A stretch of 37,216 bases of DNA. It comes from Flavobacteriales bacterium (GTDB taxonomy: Bacteria; Bacteroidota; Bacteroidia; Flavobacteriales_G; JALEGO01). Below, in pieces: positions 8,063 through 17,832 of the stretch. The stretch is taken from NCBI GenBank assembly GCA_020631045.1, contig JAHDHZ010000005.1:39831-77046 (forward strand), in the 5' to 3' direction. The position numbers and the translations under genes were made by a program. Each line of letters begins with the position of its first letter. Position 1 is the stretch's first letter. Under the pieces are notes generated by a model, which was not told the origin of the DNA, ran no database searches, and saw nothing but the letters and a program-made list of their open reading frames with translations.

Positions 8063-9931
8063 CTATTTTTTCATTCCTCTTTGCTTGGCCATTTCTTCCA
8101 TGCGTTTTTGAAATGAAGATTTTTTCACGTTTTTGTTTTTCTTTTTATTCGCCTCAATCTGAGCTCTGAGTTTATCTTCATTGATCATGAATTTTTTAAT
8201 GAAGAATTGCTGAATCAAAGAAATGCAATTTGACAAAAAGTAGTAAAAACTTAAAGCGGCTGAATAACCATTGAAAAAGAAGAGCATCATAACAGGCATG
8301 ATGCTAGTCATAAGCTTCATTTGTTGAGCTTGAGGCCCTGATGGCATCGATGTAGAATTCATGTTGTATTTAGAATAAAGGTAAATAGAGATGGCCATTA
8401 AAATGGTAAACAAACTCACATGAGATCCATAAAAAGGGATGTTGAATCCAAGCTCATAAATAGAATCATAACTAGATAAATCATTTGCCCATAAAAAGCT
8501 TTTTTGACGCAATTCAATAGAGGCAGGAAAAAACTTGAACATAGCCAGTAAAATAGGCATCTGAATCAAAGCGGGAATACAGCCTGAAAGCGGGCTTACA
8601 CCTGTTTTTCTATACAGGGCCATAGTGGCTTGTTGTTTTTCTAAAGGATCTTTGTTTTCATACTTTTTATTCAAGGCATCAACCTCTGGTTTGATCAATT
8701 TCATTTTGGCACTTGACACATAACTTTTGTAGGTAATGGGCAATAAAATAGTTTTAATAATCAAAGTTAAAAGCAGAATGATTAAGCCATAATTGACAAG
8801 ACTTTTATCTAAAAAGTTGAAGGTAGGAATGATCACATATTTATTGACCCATCCGAAAATACCCCAGCCTAAATTTAACTGATCTTCAAGACCCAAATTC
8901 ATAGATTGTAAGGTTTGGTAATGGTTAGGACCATAGTAGAATTGCATATCAAATTGAGTGTTGTTCACAGCGCGCATGGGGAGGCTAAGGCGAGCGAGCA
9001 TGCCTTCGTTGTAAATGGTGTCTTCTTCGTTTACAGCTACAGTTTCTATGAATGCTCCGGTTTTGCCAAAGGCGAAGTTCGCTTTAGCCATCAGCGAAGA
9101 AGAAAAAAACTGTTGCTTGAATGACACCCAGCGTGTCTTGGCAATCAAATCTTCTCTTTCATAAGCACTTTCTGTAATGTAACTGGGGTCTTCTCTGTCG
9201 TATTTATAATAGACGCTTGAAAGATTTCTTGAGTTTTTAATGTTTTTTTCTTGAGCAATTGTGTACATGCTCCAATCTAAAATAAACTCTTCTGAAGAGG
9301 CAAATAATAAATCTTGCAGGTTTTCAGTTTTCACTGAAAGGTCAAGCAAAAAGGCATCATTCAACTTATAAGAAAGCATCAATTTTTCTTGATTCTCTCC
9401 CCTTAATACAAAGTCAACAGCCGAATCACTTTTATTGACTGACTCAAAGTACAGTGCTGATGTCTTGGCCAGCGTGCTCGAATTTCTTGAACTGTAATAG
9501 CCTAAAGAAAGGTTTGAAGAATCTGCATCAATCAACTCTAAAGGCTTTTGGTCATGAGTTTTATGATTTTTTAAAATCACTGAGCTTACGCGAGCCCCTA
9601 GAGCATCTATAGTTACTTTTAGTTCGCTGTTTTCTAAAATAACTTGTTGGTTTACTCCTCTTGTGTGGTTTGCAAAAATTCCGTAGGTTATTTTCTCTCT
9701 AGCCAATTGAGCTGAGTCTATGACACTTGAATGGCTTGAATCAGAGCTAAAAACATGAGGTGTTTGTTCAATATTTTGAGCTGTGCCAGAAGTATTTTGC
9801 TCAAGGCGTTCTAAAGAGTCTCTCTTTTGATTGTAGGCTTGAAGTTCAGCATCAGTGGGTTTCATGTACCACATGTATCCAAAAAATACAGCGGCCATCA
9901 ACAAAAAACCAGTAGTTTGATTCTTATCCAT
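8063..9931 (-). CDS. yidC: Membrane protein insertase YidC
   Basis: A 622-residue YidC/Oxa1-family insertase, the long form with a periplasmic domain typical of Gram-negative bacteria. It begins with a transmembrane helix (about 6-24), continues with a large periplasmic beta-domain (about 30-350), and ends with the conserved membrane core. The core contains LLTLIIKTILLPIT (about 383-396), SGCIPALIQMPILLAMFKFFP (about 451-471) and further helices to about 580, followed by a Lys-rich tail. The conserved hydrophilic-groove Arg appears as Lys in LIIKTI, a change I note but do not interpret. It lies between pyrG and the TPR gene on the same strand. Confidence 0.96.
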   Translation of the reverse strand: MDKNQTTGFLLMAAVFFGYMWYMKPTDAELQAYNQKRDSLERLEQNTSGTAQNIEQTPHVFSSDSSHSSVIDSAQLAREKITYGIFANHTRGVNQQVILENSELKVTIDALGARVSSVILKNHKTHDQKPLELIDADSSNLSLGYYSSRNSSTLAKTSALYFESVNKSDSAVDFVLRGENQEKLMLSYKLNDAFLLDLSVKTENLQDLLFASSEEFILDWSMYTIAQEKNIKNSRNLSSVYYKYDREDPSYITESAYEREDLIAKTRWVSFKQQFFSSSLMAKANFAFGKTGAFIETVAVNEEDTIYNEGMLARLSLPMRAVNNTQFDMQFYYGPNHYQTLQSMNLGLEDQLNLGWGIFGWVNKYVIIPTFNFLDKSLVNYGLIILLLTLIIKTILLPITYKSYVSSAKMKLIKPEVDALNKKYENKDPLEKQQATMALYRKTGVSPLSGCIPALIQMPILLAMFKFFPASIELRQKSFLWANDLSSYDSIYELGFNIPFYGSHVSLFTILMAISIYLYSKYNMNSTSMPSGPQAQQMKLMTSIMPVMMLFFFNGYSAALSFYYFLSNCISLIQQFFIKKFMINEDKLRAQIEANKKKNKNVKKSSFQKRMEEMAKQRGMKK

Positions 9932-9947
9932 GTAAATTTTTGAAAGG

Positions 9948-9955
9948 CAAATTTA
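9948..9955 (-). promoter_or_regulatory. TAnnTTTG -7 element before yidC
   Basis: The minus-strand sequence TAAATTTG matches the -7 consensus exactly and ends 17 bases before the yidC ATG. No TTG lies at 19-21 bases upstream. It falls in the 58-base pyrG-yidC gap, the largest gap in this minus-strand run. Confidence 0.4.
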
Positions 9956-9989
9956 CAGATTTAAAATCGAGTTTAATTCAGATCTTGAT

Positions 9990-11645
<1,656 letters not shown>

Positions 11646-11679
11646 TTATAACAATGCGTGTAAAGACCTAAATTAAAAA

Positions 11680-12189
11680 TTATTGCCAGCTACTATACAG
11701 TTTGTAGTTTTTTGAAAGTCGATCAGTAAGGTCTTGTATTTCTGTTGGATTCAACGACTTTTTAAACACGGCAGGATTTCCTGCATATAAAGTTCCTGAC
11801 TCAACAATGGTGCCTTCTTTGACAATACTGCCTGCTGCTACAATGCTGTTCTTTTTGATGTGCGCACCATCCATCACAATAGCTCCCATGCCAATTAAGA
11901 CATGATCTTCAATCACACATCCATGAACAATCGCATTGTGCCCAACAGAGACTTGAGATCCGATTTGGGTGGTAAACTTTTGATATGTACAATGTATAAC
12001 AGCTCCGTCTTGTATATTCGTGTGTTGACCAATTACAATTTTATTGACATCTGCACGAATTGTAGCATTATACCAAATTGAGCACCCTGTACCTATTTGA
12101 GCATCGCCAATGATGGTAGCGTTTTCTGCAATGAAACAGTCTGGATCGATCTTAGGTGAAATGCCCTGGATGGATTTGATTAAAGCCAT
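11680..12189 (-). CDS. Gamma-carbonic-anhydrase-like left-handed beta-helix protein
   Basis: A 169-residue hexapeptide-repeat protein of the gamma-carbonic anhydrase/YrdA/PaaY group. Regular [IV]-x-x-[AG] hexapeptides run through most of the chain. The three zinc-ligand histidines are at the expected places: His66 (AVIHCT), His84 (VGHN) and His89 (IVHG), with Gln60-Asp61 before the first. Whether it hydrates CO2 is uncertain because many close relatives show no measured activity. The ATG overlaps the aldehyde dehydrogenase stop by one base (TAATG), so the two are translationally coupled. Confidence 0.9.
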   Translation of the reverse strand: MALIKSIQGISPKIDPDCFIAENATIIGDAQIGTGCSIWYNATIRADVNKIVIGQHTNIQDGAVIHCTYQKFTTQIGSQVSVGHNAIVHGCVIEDHVLIGMGAIVMDGAHIKKNSIVAAGSIVKEGTIVESGTLYAGNPAVFKKSLNPTEIQDLTDRLSKNYKLYSSWQ

Positions 12190-13559
12190 TAAGAAAGACG
12201 TTTTAATGCAAATTTTAAGAAGTTGAATTTGCTTTTGTTGATGGGTGGATATTTTTGTGGAATATCAAATAAGAACGAACGCTTCATAACAGGTTTTAAA
12301 TGAGAGAGCGTATCAAATCCAAACTTACCATTATACGCCCCAAATCCACTTGAGCCAACTCCACCGAAAGGCAAGTATGCACTGGTCATATGCATGATGG
12401 TCTCATTTACGCAAACTCCACCACTGGAAGTGTTTGCAATGATTTTTTCGATAAAACTTTTTTGTTTAGAAAACACATAAAGAGACAATGGTTTGGCCAT
12501 GGAATTAATAATTTCAATGGCTTTTGAAACATCTTTAAAAGTAATGAATGGCAAAAGAGGTCCGAAGATTTCTTCTTGCATGATTTTATCATTTAAGGTA
12601 ACCCCATCAATTAAAGTGGGGGCAATATATCTGTCTTTTGCATCAGTTTGACCCCCAAATACGATCTTACCATCTATTAAACCTTGAACCCTTCTAAAAT
12701 GCTTGTCAGAAATAATACGAGGCAAGCTACTGCTTTGAGGATTTTCTGAATAAAAATTGATGATTTCATCTTTGATGGCATTGATTAAGGCCTCTTTAAT
12801 GTTGTGATGAACCAAAATGTAATCTGGTGCGACACACGTTTGTCCGGCGTTTAAAAACTTGCCCCAAACCAAGCGTTTTGCAGTTACCTTTAAATTGGTA
12901 TGCTGATCAACAATAGCAGGGCTTTTTCCACCCAACTCAAGCGTGCAAGGTGTTAAGTGCTGAGCAGCTGCTTTGTGAATAATTTTGCCCACCATAGTGC
13001 TGCCTGTGAAAAAGATATAATCAAATTTTTCTTTTAAAAGTTCTGTAGTCTGTTCAACACCTCCCTGAACAACTGAGACAAGATCTTGATTGAACGATTC
13101 AAAGAGCTTAGCAATGAGTTTAGAAGTGTGCGCAGAGATCTCAGAGGGTTTTAAAATAGCAGTATTTCCTGCAGCTAGAGCAGCAATTAATGGACCAACA
13201 ATCAGTTTGAAGGGATAGTTCCATGAAGCCATCACAAGAGTTACGCCATAAGGCTGGGCAAGCATATAGCTCTTTCCCGGAAAATACATCAAGGGTGTGT
13301 GTGCTTTTCTTGGGCTCATCCACCCCTTTAAATGCTTGAGTGCAAAATCAATTTCTGCAATACAGGTTCCGATTTCTGTCACATAGGCTTCTTCTTTGTG
13401 TTTCTTTAAATCATTAAAAAGAGCTGTTTCAATAGCTGTTTGGTGCTCTAAAATAAGCTTTTTCAGGTCTGTAAGCGCCTGTTTTCTTGCTTTTAAGGAG
13501 CGCGTTTGATTTGACTTAAAGTAAGCTCTTTGTCTATCAATGAGTGCAGAGTAGTTCAT
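12189..13559 (-). CDS. Aldehyde dehydrogenase, class 3-like
   Basis: A 456-residue NAD(P)-dependent aldehyde dehydrogenase of the shorter class 3/fatty-aldehyde type. Catalytic residues are intact: Asn114 (ASWNYP), Glu208 (LELGGKSP) and Cys242 (NAGQTCVAPD). The Rossmann segment FTGSTMVGK (184-192) and EEIFGPLLP are also present. No C-terminal transmembrane anchor like that of eukaryotic fatty aldehyde dehydrogenase is evident. It probably oxidises medium or long-chain aldehydes to acids; the natural substrate cannot be read from sequence. The start overlaps the upstream methyltransferase stop by 4 bases and the stop overlaps the next start, so it sits mid-operon. Confidence 0.95.
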   Translation of the reverse strand: MNYSALIDRQRAYFKSNQTRSLKARKQALTDLKKLILEHQTAIETALFNDLKKHKEEAYVTEIGTCIAEIDFALKHLKGWMSPRKAHTPLMYFPGKSYMLAQPYGVTLVMASWNYPFKLIVGPLIAALAAGNTAILKPSEISAHTSKLIAKLFESFNQDLVSVVQGGVEQTTELLKEKFDYIFFTGSTMVGKIIHKAAAQHLTPCTLELGGKSPAIVDQHTNLKVTAKRLVWGKFLNAGQTCVAPDYILVHHNIKEALINAIKDEIINFYSENPQSSSLPRIISDKHFRRVQGLIDGKIVFGGQTDAKDRYIAPTLIDGVTLNDKIMQEEIFGPLLPFITFKDVSKAIEIINSMAKPLSLYVFSKQKSFIEKIIANTSSGGVCVNETIMHMTSAYLPFGGVGSSGFGAYNGKFGFDTLSHLKPVMKRSFLFDIPQKYPPINKSKFNFLKFALKRLS

Positions 13560-14305
13560 TTTGTTGCAATAAAAATGTGATCTGAAGGTTCTAATCCAAA
13601 GTTACGAAAACCCTCAATCTTTGAAACGTAATTGAGTACTTCAAGCTGAAAGCCCGCAGCCTTGATGCGCTGCTTAAAATCAGCTTTGCTGTAGATTCTT
13701 ACATGATCTTTTTGTCCAAAAAGCTGTGTTCTTTTAGCCTCAGAAAACACCTCATTGAAAGGCTCTTCAATAGTCTTTTGATTATGAAAAGGAACCTGTA
13801 ACAAAAGCATTCCACCAGGTTTTAAAATTCTATAAAGTTCTTGCAGTGCTTTTTGATCTTCTTTGATGTGTTCAAGAACATGATAGCAAATAATCAAATC
13901 AAAGCTTTGATCTGCGCAAGCTATTTGTGTGATGTCATATTGTTGGTCACATACATCACTTTCATAATCAGTTGTTGTATATTGAAGGTGTTTAAGCGCT
14001 CTTATTTTTTTTGCCAAATATTTTTGTGCAGAGAAGTGCAGCACTCTAAGAGGTTCTTTTTTAGAAAAGATTTGCTGGTTTAAAAAATGCCACAGAATCC
14101 TTGAGCGAGAAAGAGAGCCACAGTTGGGGCAGAGCTTGCCAGTTTTATGGTCAATGAATTTGCGTAAATGAACCTCGCACAATAAACATCTTGTTTGTTT
14201 GCCTTTGTAAAAAAGGGTAACTAAGCTTCTAAATTGCTGCTCAAAGCGTAAAATTATTTGCCTAGGAACAATCCAAAATACAATTGATTTAAGTGTTTGG
14301 TACAT
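13556..14305 (-). CDS. SAM-dependent methyltransferase with zinc-ribbon-like N-terminus
   Basis: A 249-residue protein. The N-terminal 70 residues carry two CxxC pairs, CLLC and CPNC about 20 residues apart, suggesting a small zinc ribbon. The rest is a class I methyltransferase: motif I is the atypical LRVLHFSAQKY (no GxGxG), then YHVLEHIKEDQKALQELYRILKPGG and LQVPF, as in type 11 enzymes. The substrate is unknown. It starts 17 bases inside the end of the glycosyltransferase gene and overlaps the aldehyde dehydrogenase start, so it is part of a glycan- or lipid-modifying gene string. The atypical motif I recalls other family members with VLHFAPE-type loops. Confidence 0.85.
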   Translation of the reverse strand: MYQTLKSIVFWIVPRQIILRFEQQFRSLVTLFYKGKQTRCLLCEVHLRKFIDHKTGKLCPNCGSLSRSRILWHFLNQQIFSKKEPLRVLHFSAQKYLAKKIRALKHLQYTTTDYESDVCDQQYDITQIACADQSFDLIICYHVLEHIKEDQKALQELYRILKPGGMLLLQVPFHNQKTIEEPFNEVFSEAKRTQLFGQKDHVRIYSKADFKQRIKAAGFQLEVLNYVSKIEGFRNFGLEPSDHIFIATK

Positions 14306-15170
14306 TGAAAATTTTATGCAAATGATGTAGGCGCCAAAGATCGAATAAAAATAGCGAAGGGCTTTTAGATTTGAGTTGATTTTTCAGTTTGTCAAGTACC
14401 TTAAAACTTAAGAAATGGTGCAATTGTAATGCTTTAAGCTTCAAATAAACATTTAAGATTTTAACTTGTTGTTGCTCGATTTGCTTATTGTGATATAAGT
14501 TCTTTAGGTTTTCTAGCGCATTAATCGATTTTGATAAAAATACATCTTTTGATTCTAAGCCTAGATGAATGGCAGCATTGTCGATGTGTTTGATTTGAAT
14601 CAGGTTTGATTTAAAGAATTGACCCATCGCTAAATCTTCGTAGCCATAGCCTTTAAAGTTTTTAATTTTGGGGAGTTTTAAAAACAAAGACTTTTGAATT
14701 AAAAAATTGGTAGAACAAAAGCTCCTATGGGGTTTTAGATTTCTTTGTTGAGCGCTTATGGATTCTCTTTTTTTACCATAAGTGTAGTGTAGAAGATGCT
14801 CTGGCTTATGAGTTGGTTTATAAGTTCTTCCTCCATATGTAACTTGTGCTGTTTTATGGTTTAAATAATATTCAATGAACTTTGGGTTTACAATGGCATT
14901 GTCACAATCTAAAAAAAGAAGAAGGTCAAATTGAGCTTTTAAAGCAAGTGTATGTCGAATCTTGGCTCTGCCTTGGTTGATCTGAAGCCTTTCATAAGAG
15001 CAGTGAGCAAGATTGCTACATACATCTGAATTGTTTTTACAGGTTTCTTGTGAGGCATCATCGATGCAAAGTATTTCAAATTCAAAGTTTAGCCTCCTGC
15101 ATTGTTCATGCAATGTTTTGATCAATCTGCTTGAGTCAAAATTGTATATTGGAATTAAAATAGAGAGCAC
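14289..15170 (-). CDS. Glycosyltransferase family 2
   Basis: A 293-residue GT-A fold glycosyltransferase. It starts with MLSILIPIYN, has the nucleotide-binding acidic pair in IDDAS (Asp37-Asp38), the metal-binding DxD as LDCD (Asp88, Asp90), and a downstream GYGYEDLAMG stretch (about 177-186) that fits the acceptor/base region of family 2. No transmembrane helix is evident. The donor and acceptor sugars cannot be told from sequence. It lies one base after the FtsE-like gene stop and overlaps the methyltransferase by 17 bases, so the block is likely co-transcribed. Confidence 0.9.
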   Translation of the reverse strand: MLSILIPIYNFDSSRLIKTLHEQCRRLNFEFEILCIDDASQETCKNNSDVCSNLAHCSYERLQINQGRAKIRHTLALKAQFDLLLFLDCDNAIVNPKFIEYYLNHKTAQVTYGGRTYKPTHKPEHLLHYTYGKKRESISAQQRNLKPHRSFCSTNFLIQKSLFLKLPKIKNFKGYGYEDLAMGQFFKSNLIQIKHIDNAAIHLGLESKDVFLSKSINALENLKNLYHNKQIEQQQVKILNVYLKLKALQLHHFLSFKVLDKLKNQLKSKSPSLFLFDLWRLHHLHKIFNVPNT

Positions 15171-15171
15171 A

Positions 15172-15846
15172 CTAAGGAGCTACTTGCTCAATGAGTTTAC
15201 CATTTTCACAGCGCAATGTTCTTGATGGAAATTTCTTTAAAATTTCAAGATCATGTGTGGCAATAATTACACTTTTACCTGCGTTGCAAATATCAAATAA
15301 GATGCGCATGATCTCCTCAGAGGTTTGAGGATCAAGATTTCCTGTAGGCTCATCAGCCAAAATAAGTTCAGGGTCATTGAGCAATGCTCTTGCAATGGCG
15401 ACTCTTTGTTGTTCACCGCCCGATAACCTATGAGGCATCACATAGCCTTTCTCTTCTAACTTCACCTCATTTAAAACATCTAAAATACGCTGCTGTATTT
15501 TCTTTTTGTCTTTCCATCCGCTTGCTTTTAGAGCAAACAATAAGTTATCATAAACACTTCGGTCATAAAGCAGTTGAAAATCTTGAAACACAATACCTAA
15601 CTTTCTTCTTAAAAAAGGAATTTCGCTGGTTTTGAGTTTCTGTAAGTCAAAATCAACAACGCTTCCTTGAATGTTTTTAGGTTTGATCTCTGCGTAAAGT
15701 GTTTTTAGTAGAGAACTCTTGCCACTGCCTGTTTTTCCGACCAAGTACAAAAGCTCTCCGGCAAAGACTTTTAATTGGATGTCATGCAATACAGAAATAG
15801 CGTTTTGTTTGATTTCTGCCTGGGTAATATCTACAATGGTATTCAT
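15172..15846 (-). CDS. ftsE: FtsE-like ABC transporter ATPase
   Basis: A 224-residue ABC ATPase, the size of FtsE/LolD-type proteins. All motifs are present: Walker A GKTGSGKS (37-44), Q-loop FQDF (87-90), signature LSGGEQQR (141-148), Walker [10 protein letters not shown] (161-169) and the H-loop His198 (ATHD). FtsE with FtsX controls septal peptidoglycan hydrolases; FtsX is not encoded nearby, a common arrangement in Bacteroidota. LolD is the main alternative identity. The start overlaps the upstream siaC-like gene by 4 bases (ATGA), tying its translation to the SiaB-SiaC modules. Confidence 0.85.
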   Translation of the reverse strand: MNTIVDITQAEIKQNAISVLHDIQLKVFAGELLYLVGKTGSGKSSLLKTLYAEIKPKNIQGSVVDFDLQKLKTSEIPFLRRKLGIVFQDFQLLYDRSVYDNLLFALKASGWKDKKKIQQRILDVLNEVKLEEKGYVMPHRLSGGEQQRVAIARALLNDPELILADEPTGNLDPQTSEEIMRILFDICNAGKSVIIATHDLEILKKFPSRTLRCENGKLIEQVAP

Positions 15847-16223
15847 GAAGTAGAGATGGCTTCAAGAGTGAGAGAAACTTGCGCAAGTTTGGTGAAATCT
15901 TCGCCAATTTGACGAATAGATTCATCATCATGTTCATGTTTCCAGAAAATAGCTATGTTGCCCAGTTTATCGAGTTTGTGCACTTTTTTAAGCAATTCAA
16001 AAATTGAAATAATTGAAGAAGAACTGATGTAAGAGAGGTTAAATTCAAGCTTGTAATCTTTGTTGTGCAAAGGCTCAAAGCCTTCAAACCACTCTAAGAT
16101 AGGAGCATAAAATTTTTTGCTGTTTTCAGGAAAAGATCTGCCTTCAAATAAAAAGTATCCCTTAATTGGGTCTAAAATGATTTGAGGTGTTGTTTTTGAG
16201 GCCTCTACAATTAGTTTTCTCAT
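15843..16223 (-). CDS. SiaC-like phosphoprotein (DUF1987), copy 2
   Basis: A 126-residue protein of the SiaC/DUF1987 family, with the family start TPQIILD and the GRSFPENSKKFY segment (28-39). In Pseudomonas aeruginosa, SiaC is phosphorylated on Thr68 by the kinase SiaB, dephosphorylated by SiaA, and in unphosphorylated form activates the diguanylate cyclase SiaD. Here the aligned residue is Ser68 within YISSSS (65-70), whereas the upstream paralogue keeps Thr68; the following Lys is also lost. It lies 2 bases after a SiaB-like kinase and overlaps ftsE by 4 bases. The partner that it controls is unknown; no SiaD or SiaA is in the window. Confidence 0.85.
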   Translation of the reverse strand: MRKLIVEASKTTPQIILDPIKGYFLFEGRSFPENSKKFYAPILEWFEGFEPLHNKDYKLEFNLSYISSSSIISIFELLKKVHKLDKLGNIAIFWKHEHDDESIRQIGEDFTKLAQVSLTLEAISTS

Positions 16224-16225
16224 AA

Positions 16226-16810
16226 TTATAAATTTGAAGGTACTTGAACAGAAAACATCAGAAAACTCATGTGCTCATTGATGGTTTCAATCTTGTAAGT
16301 AAGGTTGAAATTGCTTTTTAAACAAAGGGTGATTAAACCCAATCCGGCGCCTCCCTTCTTTGAAATTTTACCTTCAGAAAGAATGTTCAAATATTGAGCT
16401 TTGAGCTCATCATAGTTGCTGTTTAAATATTTGTTTAATTTATTGGATAATGGTCGAACAGCTTCTGTGGCAATAAAATTGAAAGTATCTAAACGATAAG
16501 TATCATCTGATTTAGAGACGAAACAAAATTGTTGGTCAAAATTAAGTTGAGTGAAAGTGCCATGAATTTTGAGATTTTGCAACAATTCAATGACGCATGA
16601 AAAAAAGGATTTTCTGCCTCTTTTTGAAAAGCCAGACAAAAGCATATCAGAATCTGATGTGCTCGCAATCTGTTCTATATCTGAGGTAGAAATGTTTTTG
16701 AGCGCAGCATATTTGATGACACGACCAGTCTTATTGAGCACAGTCTTGTGTGACTCAAATTGATTAAGAATGAGTGTTTGGAGTTTGTTATGAACTGAAA
16801 TCTCAAGCAT
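16226..16810 (-). CDS. SiaB-like protein kinase (DUF6272), copy 2
   Basis: A 194-residue GHKL-fold kinase of the SiaB type. The N-box-like helix reads ELLQNLKIH (75-83, Glu75, Asn79, His83) and the glycine-rich ATP-lid region is GGAGLGLI (153-160). It has no sensor, membrane or receiver domain, as expected for SiaB, which phosphorylates SiaC. It lies between two siaC-like genes, 7 bases after copy 1 and 2 bases before copy 2, and is most simply the partner of copy 2. Its sequence has diverged well away from the other SiaB copy apart from the ATP-site motifs. An anti-sigma-factor kinase is the alternative fold assignment. Confidence 0.82.
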   Translation of the reverse strand: MLEISVHNKLQTLILNQFESHKTVLNKTGRVIKYAALKNISTSDIEQIASTSDSDMLLSGFSKRGRKSFFSCVIELLQNLKIHGTFTQLNFDQQFCFVSKSDDTYRLDTFNFIATEAVRPLSNKLNKYLNSNYDELKAQYLNILSEGKISKKGGAGLGLITLCLKSNFNLTYKIETINEHMSFLMFSVQVPSNL

Positions 16811-16817
16811 TTAAACC

Positions 16818-17201
16818 TTACTCTTCTTTGACTTCAATCATTTTAAACGGAAGCTTTAAGATAGCCTCGTAGTCTTCTCCTGCCTCTAGCATATCTTCAT
16901 CATCTTCTTCATAATGCCAATTGACTTGGACAGCACTTTTTGAATCATGAATAGCTTCGAGCTTTTTAAGTAAATCTAAAATACACTTTGATGAGCTTGT
17001 ATTAAAATATTCTAATTGAATGTTTACCGTTGTGTTTTCATTAGCATTACTTTCGTATTCACTTAACCAATCAATGACGGGCTTGTAAAAAGCAACTGAG
17101 TTTTCAGGGATAGACCTTCCTTTAATGACAAGTACACCTGACTCTTGGTTGAGTTCGATTTCAGGGGTTTTAGTAGAACCTTCTATGTTGAGTGTTTCCA
17201 T
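16818..17201 (-). CDS. SiaC-like phosphoprotein (DUF1987), copy 1
   Basis: A 127-residue SiaC/DUF1987 protein. It has KTPEIELN (11-18), GRSIPENSVAFY (28-39), and the phospho-acceptor region YFNTSSSK (65-72), which places Thr at position 68, the same number as the known phosphorylated Thr68 of Pseudomonas SiaC. The fold is related to STAS-domain anti-anti-sigma factors. This copy is the canonical one of the two; the downstream copy has Ser at 68. It lies 11 bases after the first SiaB-like kinase and 7 bases before the second, giving a B-C-B-C order. Confidence 0.88.
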   Translation of the reverse strand: METLNIEGSTKTPEIELNQESGVLVIKGRSIPENSVAFYKPVIDWLSEYESNANENTTVNIQLEYFNTSSSKCILDLLKKLEAIHDSKSAVQVNWHYEEDDEDMLEAGEDYEAILKLPFKMIEVKEE

Positions 17202-17212
17202 GTGTTATAAAA

Positions 17213-17761
17213 TTAGTAGTTTGTAGAAATAGTAATTTCAAGAGTGAAAAAATACGTTTTTTCGTCAACTTTATGAAATTCAAAATTCAATTTATTCTGA
17301 GACTTTCTTCTCATGTCAATCAGGCCGAGTCCGCCACCGCCTTTACTTGAGATTTGTCCATTGTTTAAGATTTCTTTGTGATAAGCTTTTAAAGATTCAA
17401 GATCTAAGCTGTTGATGTGCTCAATGCGCTCTTTTAGACCTTCAATATCATTTGAAGAAATGTAATTTCCAGTAAAAATTTTGAAGTTCTCAGTCTGCCT
17501 TGAGACCATAAAAATTGCAGATGAGTTTTCAATTTCTATGGTTGGATCAGGCTCATCAGTATGGTGGTATAGGTTTTGAAGGCATTCTACCAAGATGTTG
17601 TACATTTTTTTCTTGGTTTTGTTTGATACGTCAGACTCTTTCAGCTTACTTTCAAGAATGTCAAGCATTGAAGAGAGCACATCTTTGCTTGCATCTCCCT
17701 TGTAGGAAAGCAAAATGTTGCCGTTAGTCATTTTCTCGTATAGCTGATAAGTGTTTACCAT
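17213..17761 (-). CDS. SiaB-like protein kinase (DUF6272), copy 1
   Basis: A 182-residue GHKL-type kinase, first gene of the minus-strand run. The ATP-binding helix has ECLQNLYHH (59-67) and the glycine-rich lid is GGGGLGLIDMRRKS (141-154), a typical ending for this family. No sensory or membrane domain is present. By homology with Pseudomonas SiaB it should phosphorylate the SiaC-like protein encoded 11 bases downstream, on Thr68. A TAnnTTTG element lies just upstream in the 71-base divergent gap shared with a methyltransferase gene. What signal it reads is unknown. Confidence 0.86.
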   Translation of the reverse strand: MVNTYQLYEKMTNGNILLSYKGDASKDVLSSMLDILESKLKESDVSNKTKKKMYNILVECLQNLYHHTDEPDPTIEIENSSAIFMVSRQTENFKIFTGNYISSNDIEGLKERIEHINSLDLESLKAYHKEILNNGQISSKGGGGLGLIDMRRKSQNKLNFEFHKVDEKTYFFTLEITISTNY

Positions 17762-17779
17762 TGCTGATCAGGCTTTACA

Positions 17780-17808
17780 CAAATATAAAATTTAATTGAA
17801 CAGTACAA
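17780..17808 (-). promoter_or_regulatory. Candidate promoter for the siaB-siaC-ftsE run
   Basis: On the minus strand a TTTG/TTG (CAA at 17806-17808 on the plus strand) is followed after 18 bases by TATATTTG (17780-17787), an exact TAnnTTTG. The element ends 19 bases before the siaB-like ATG. The spacer is slightly shorter than the usual 19-21. It lies in the divergent gap 17762-17832. Confidence 0.5.
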
Positions 17809-17832
17809 AGAAGTTCATTTACTTTGCACATT

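Noticed and set aside
17824-17832. TTG start for the methyltransferase at 17824
   Set aside because: ATG 17833 gives the usual MQWF N-terminus, and a near-consensus TACTTTG promoter-like sequence overlaps 17824.
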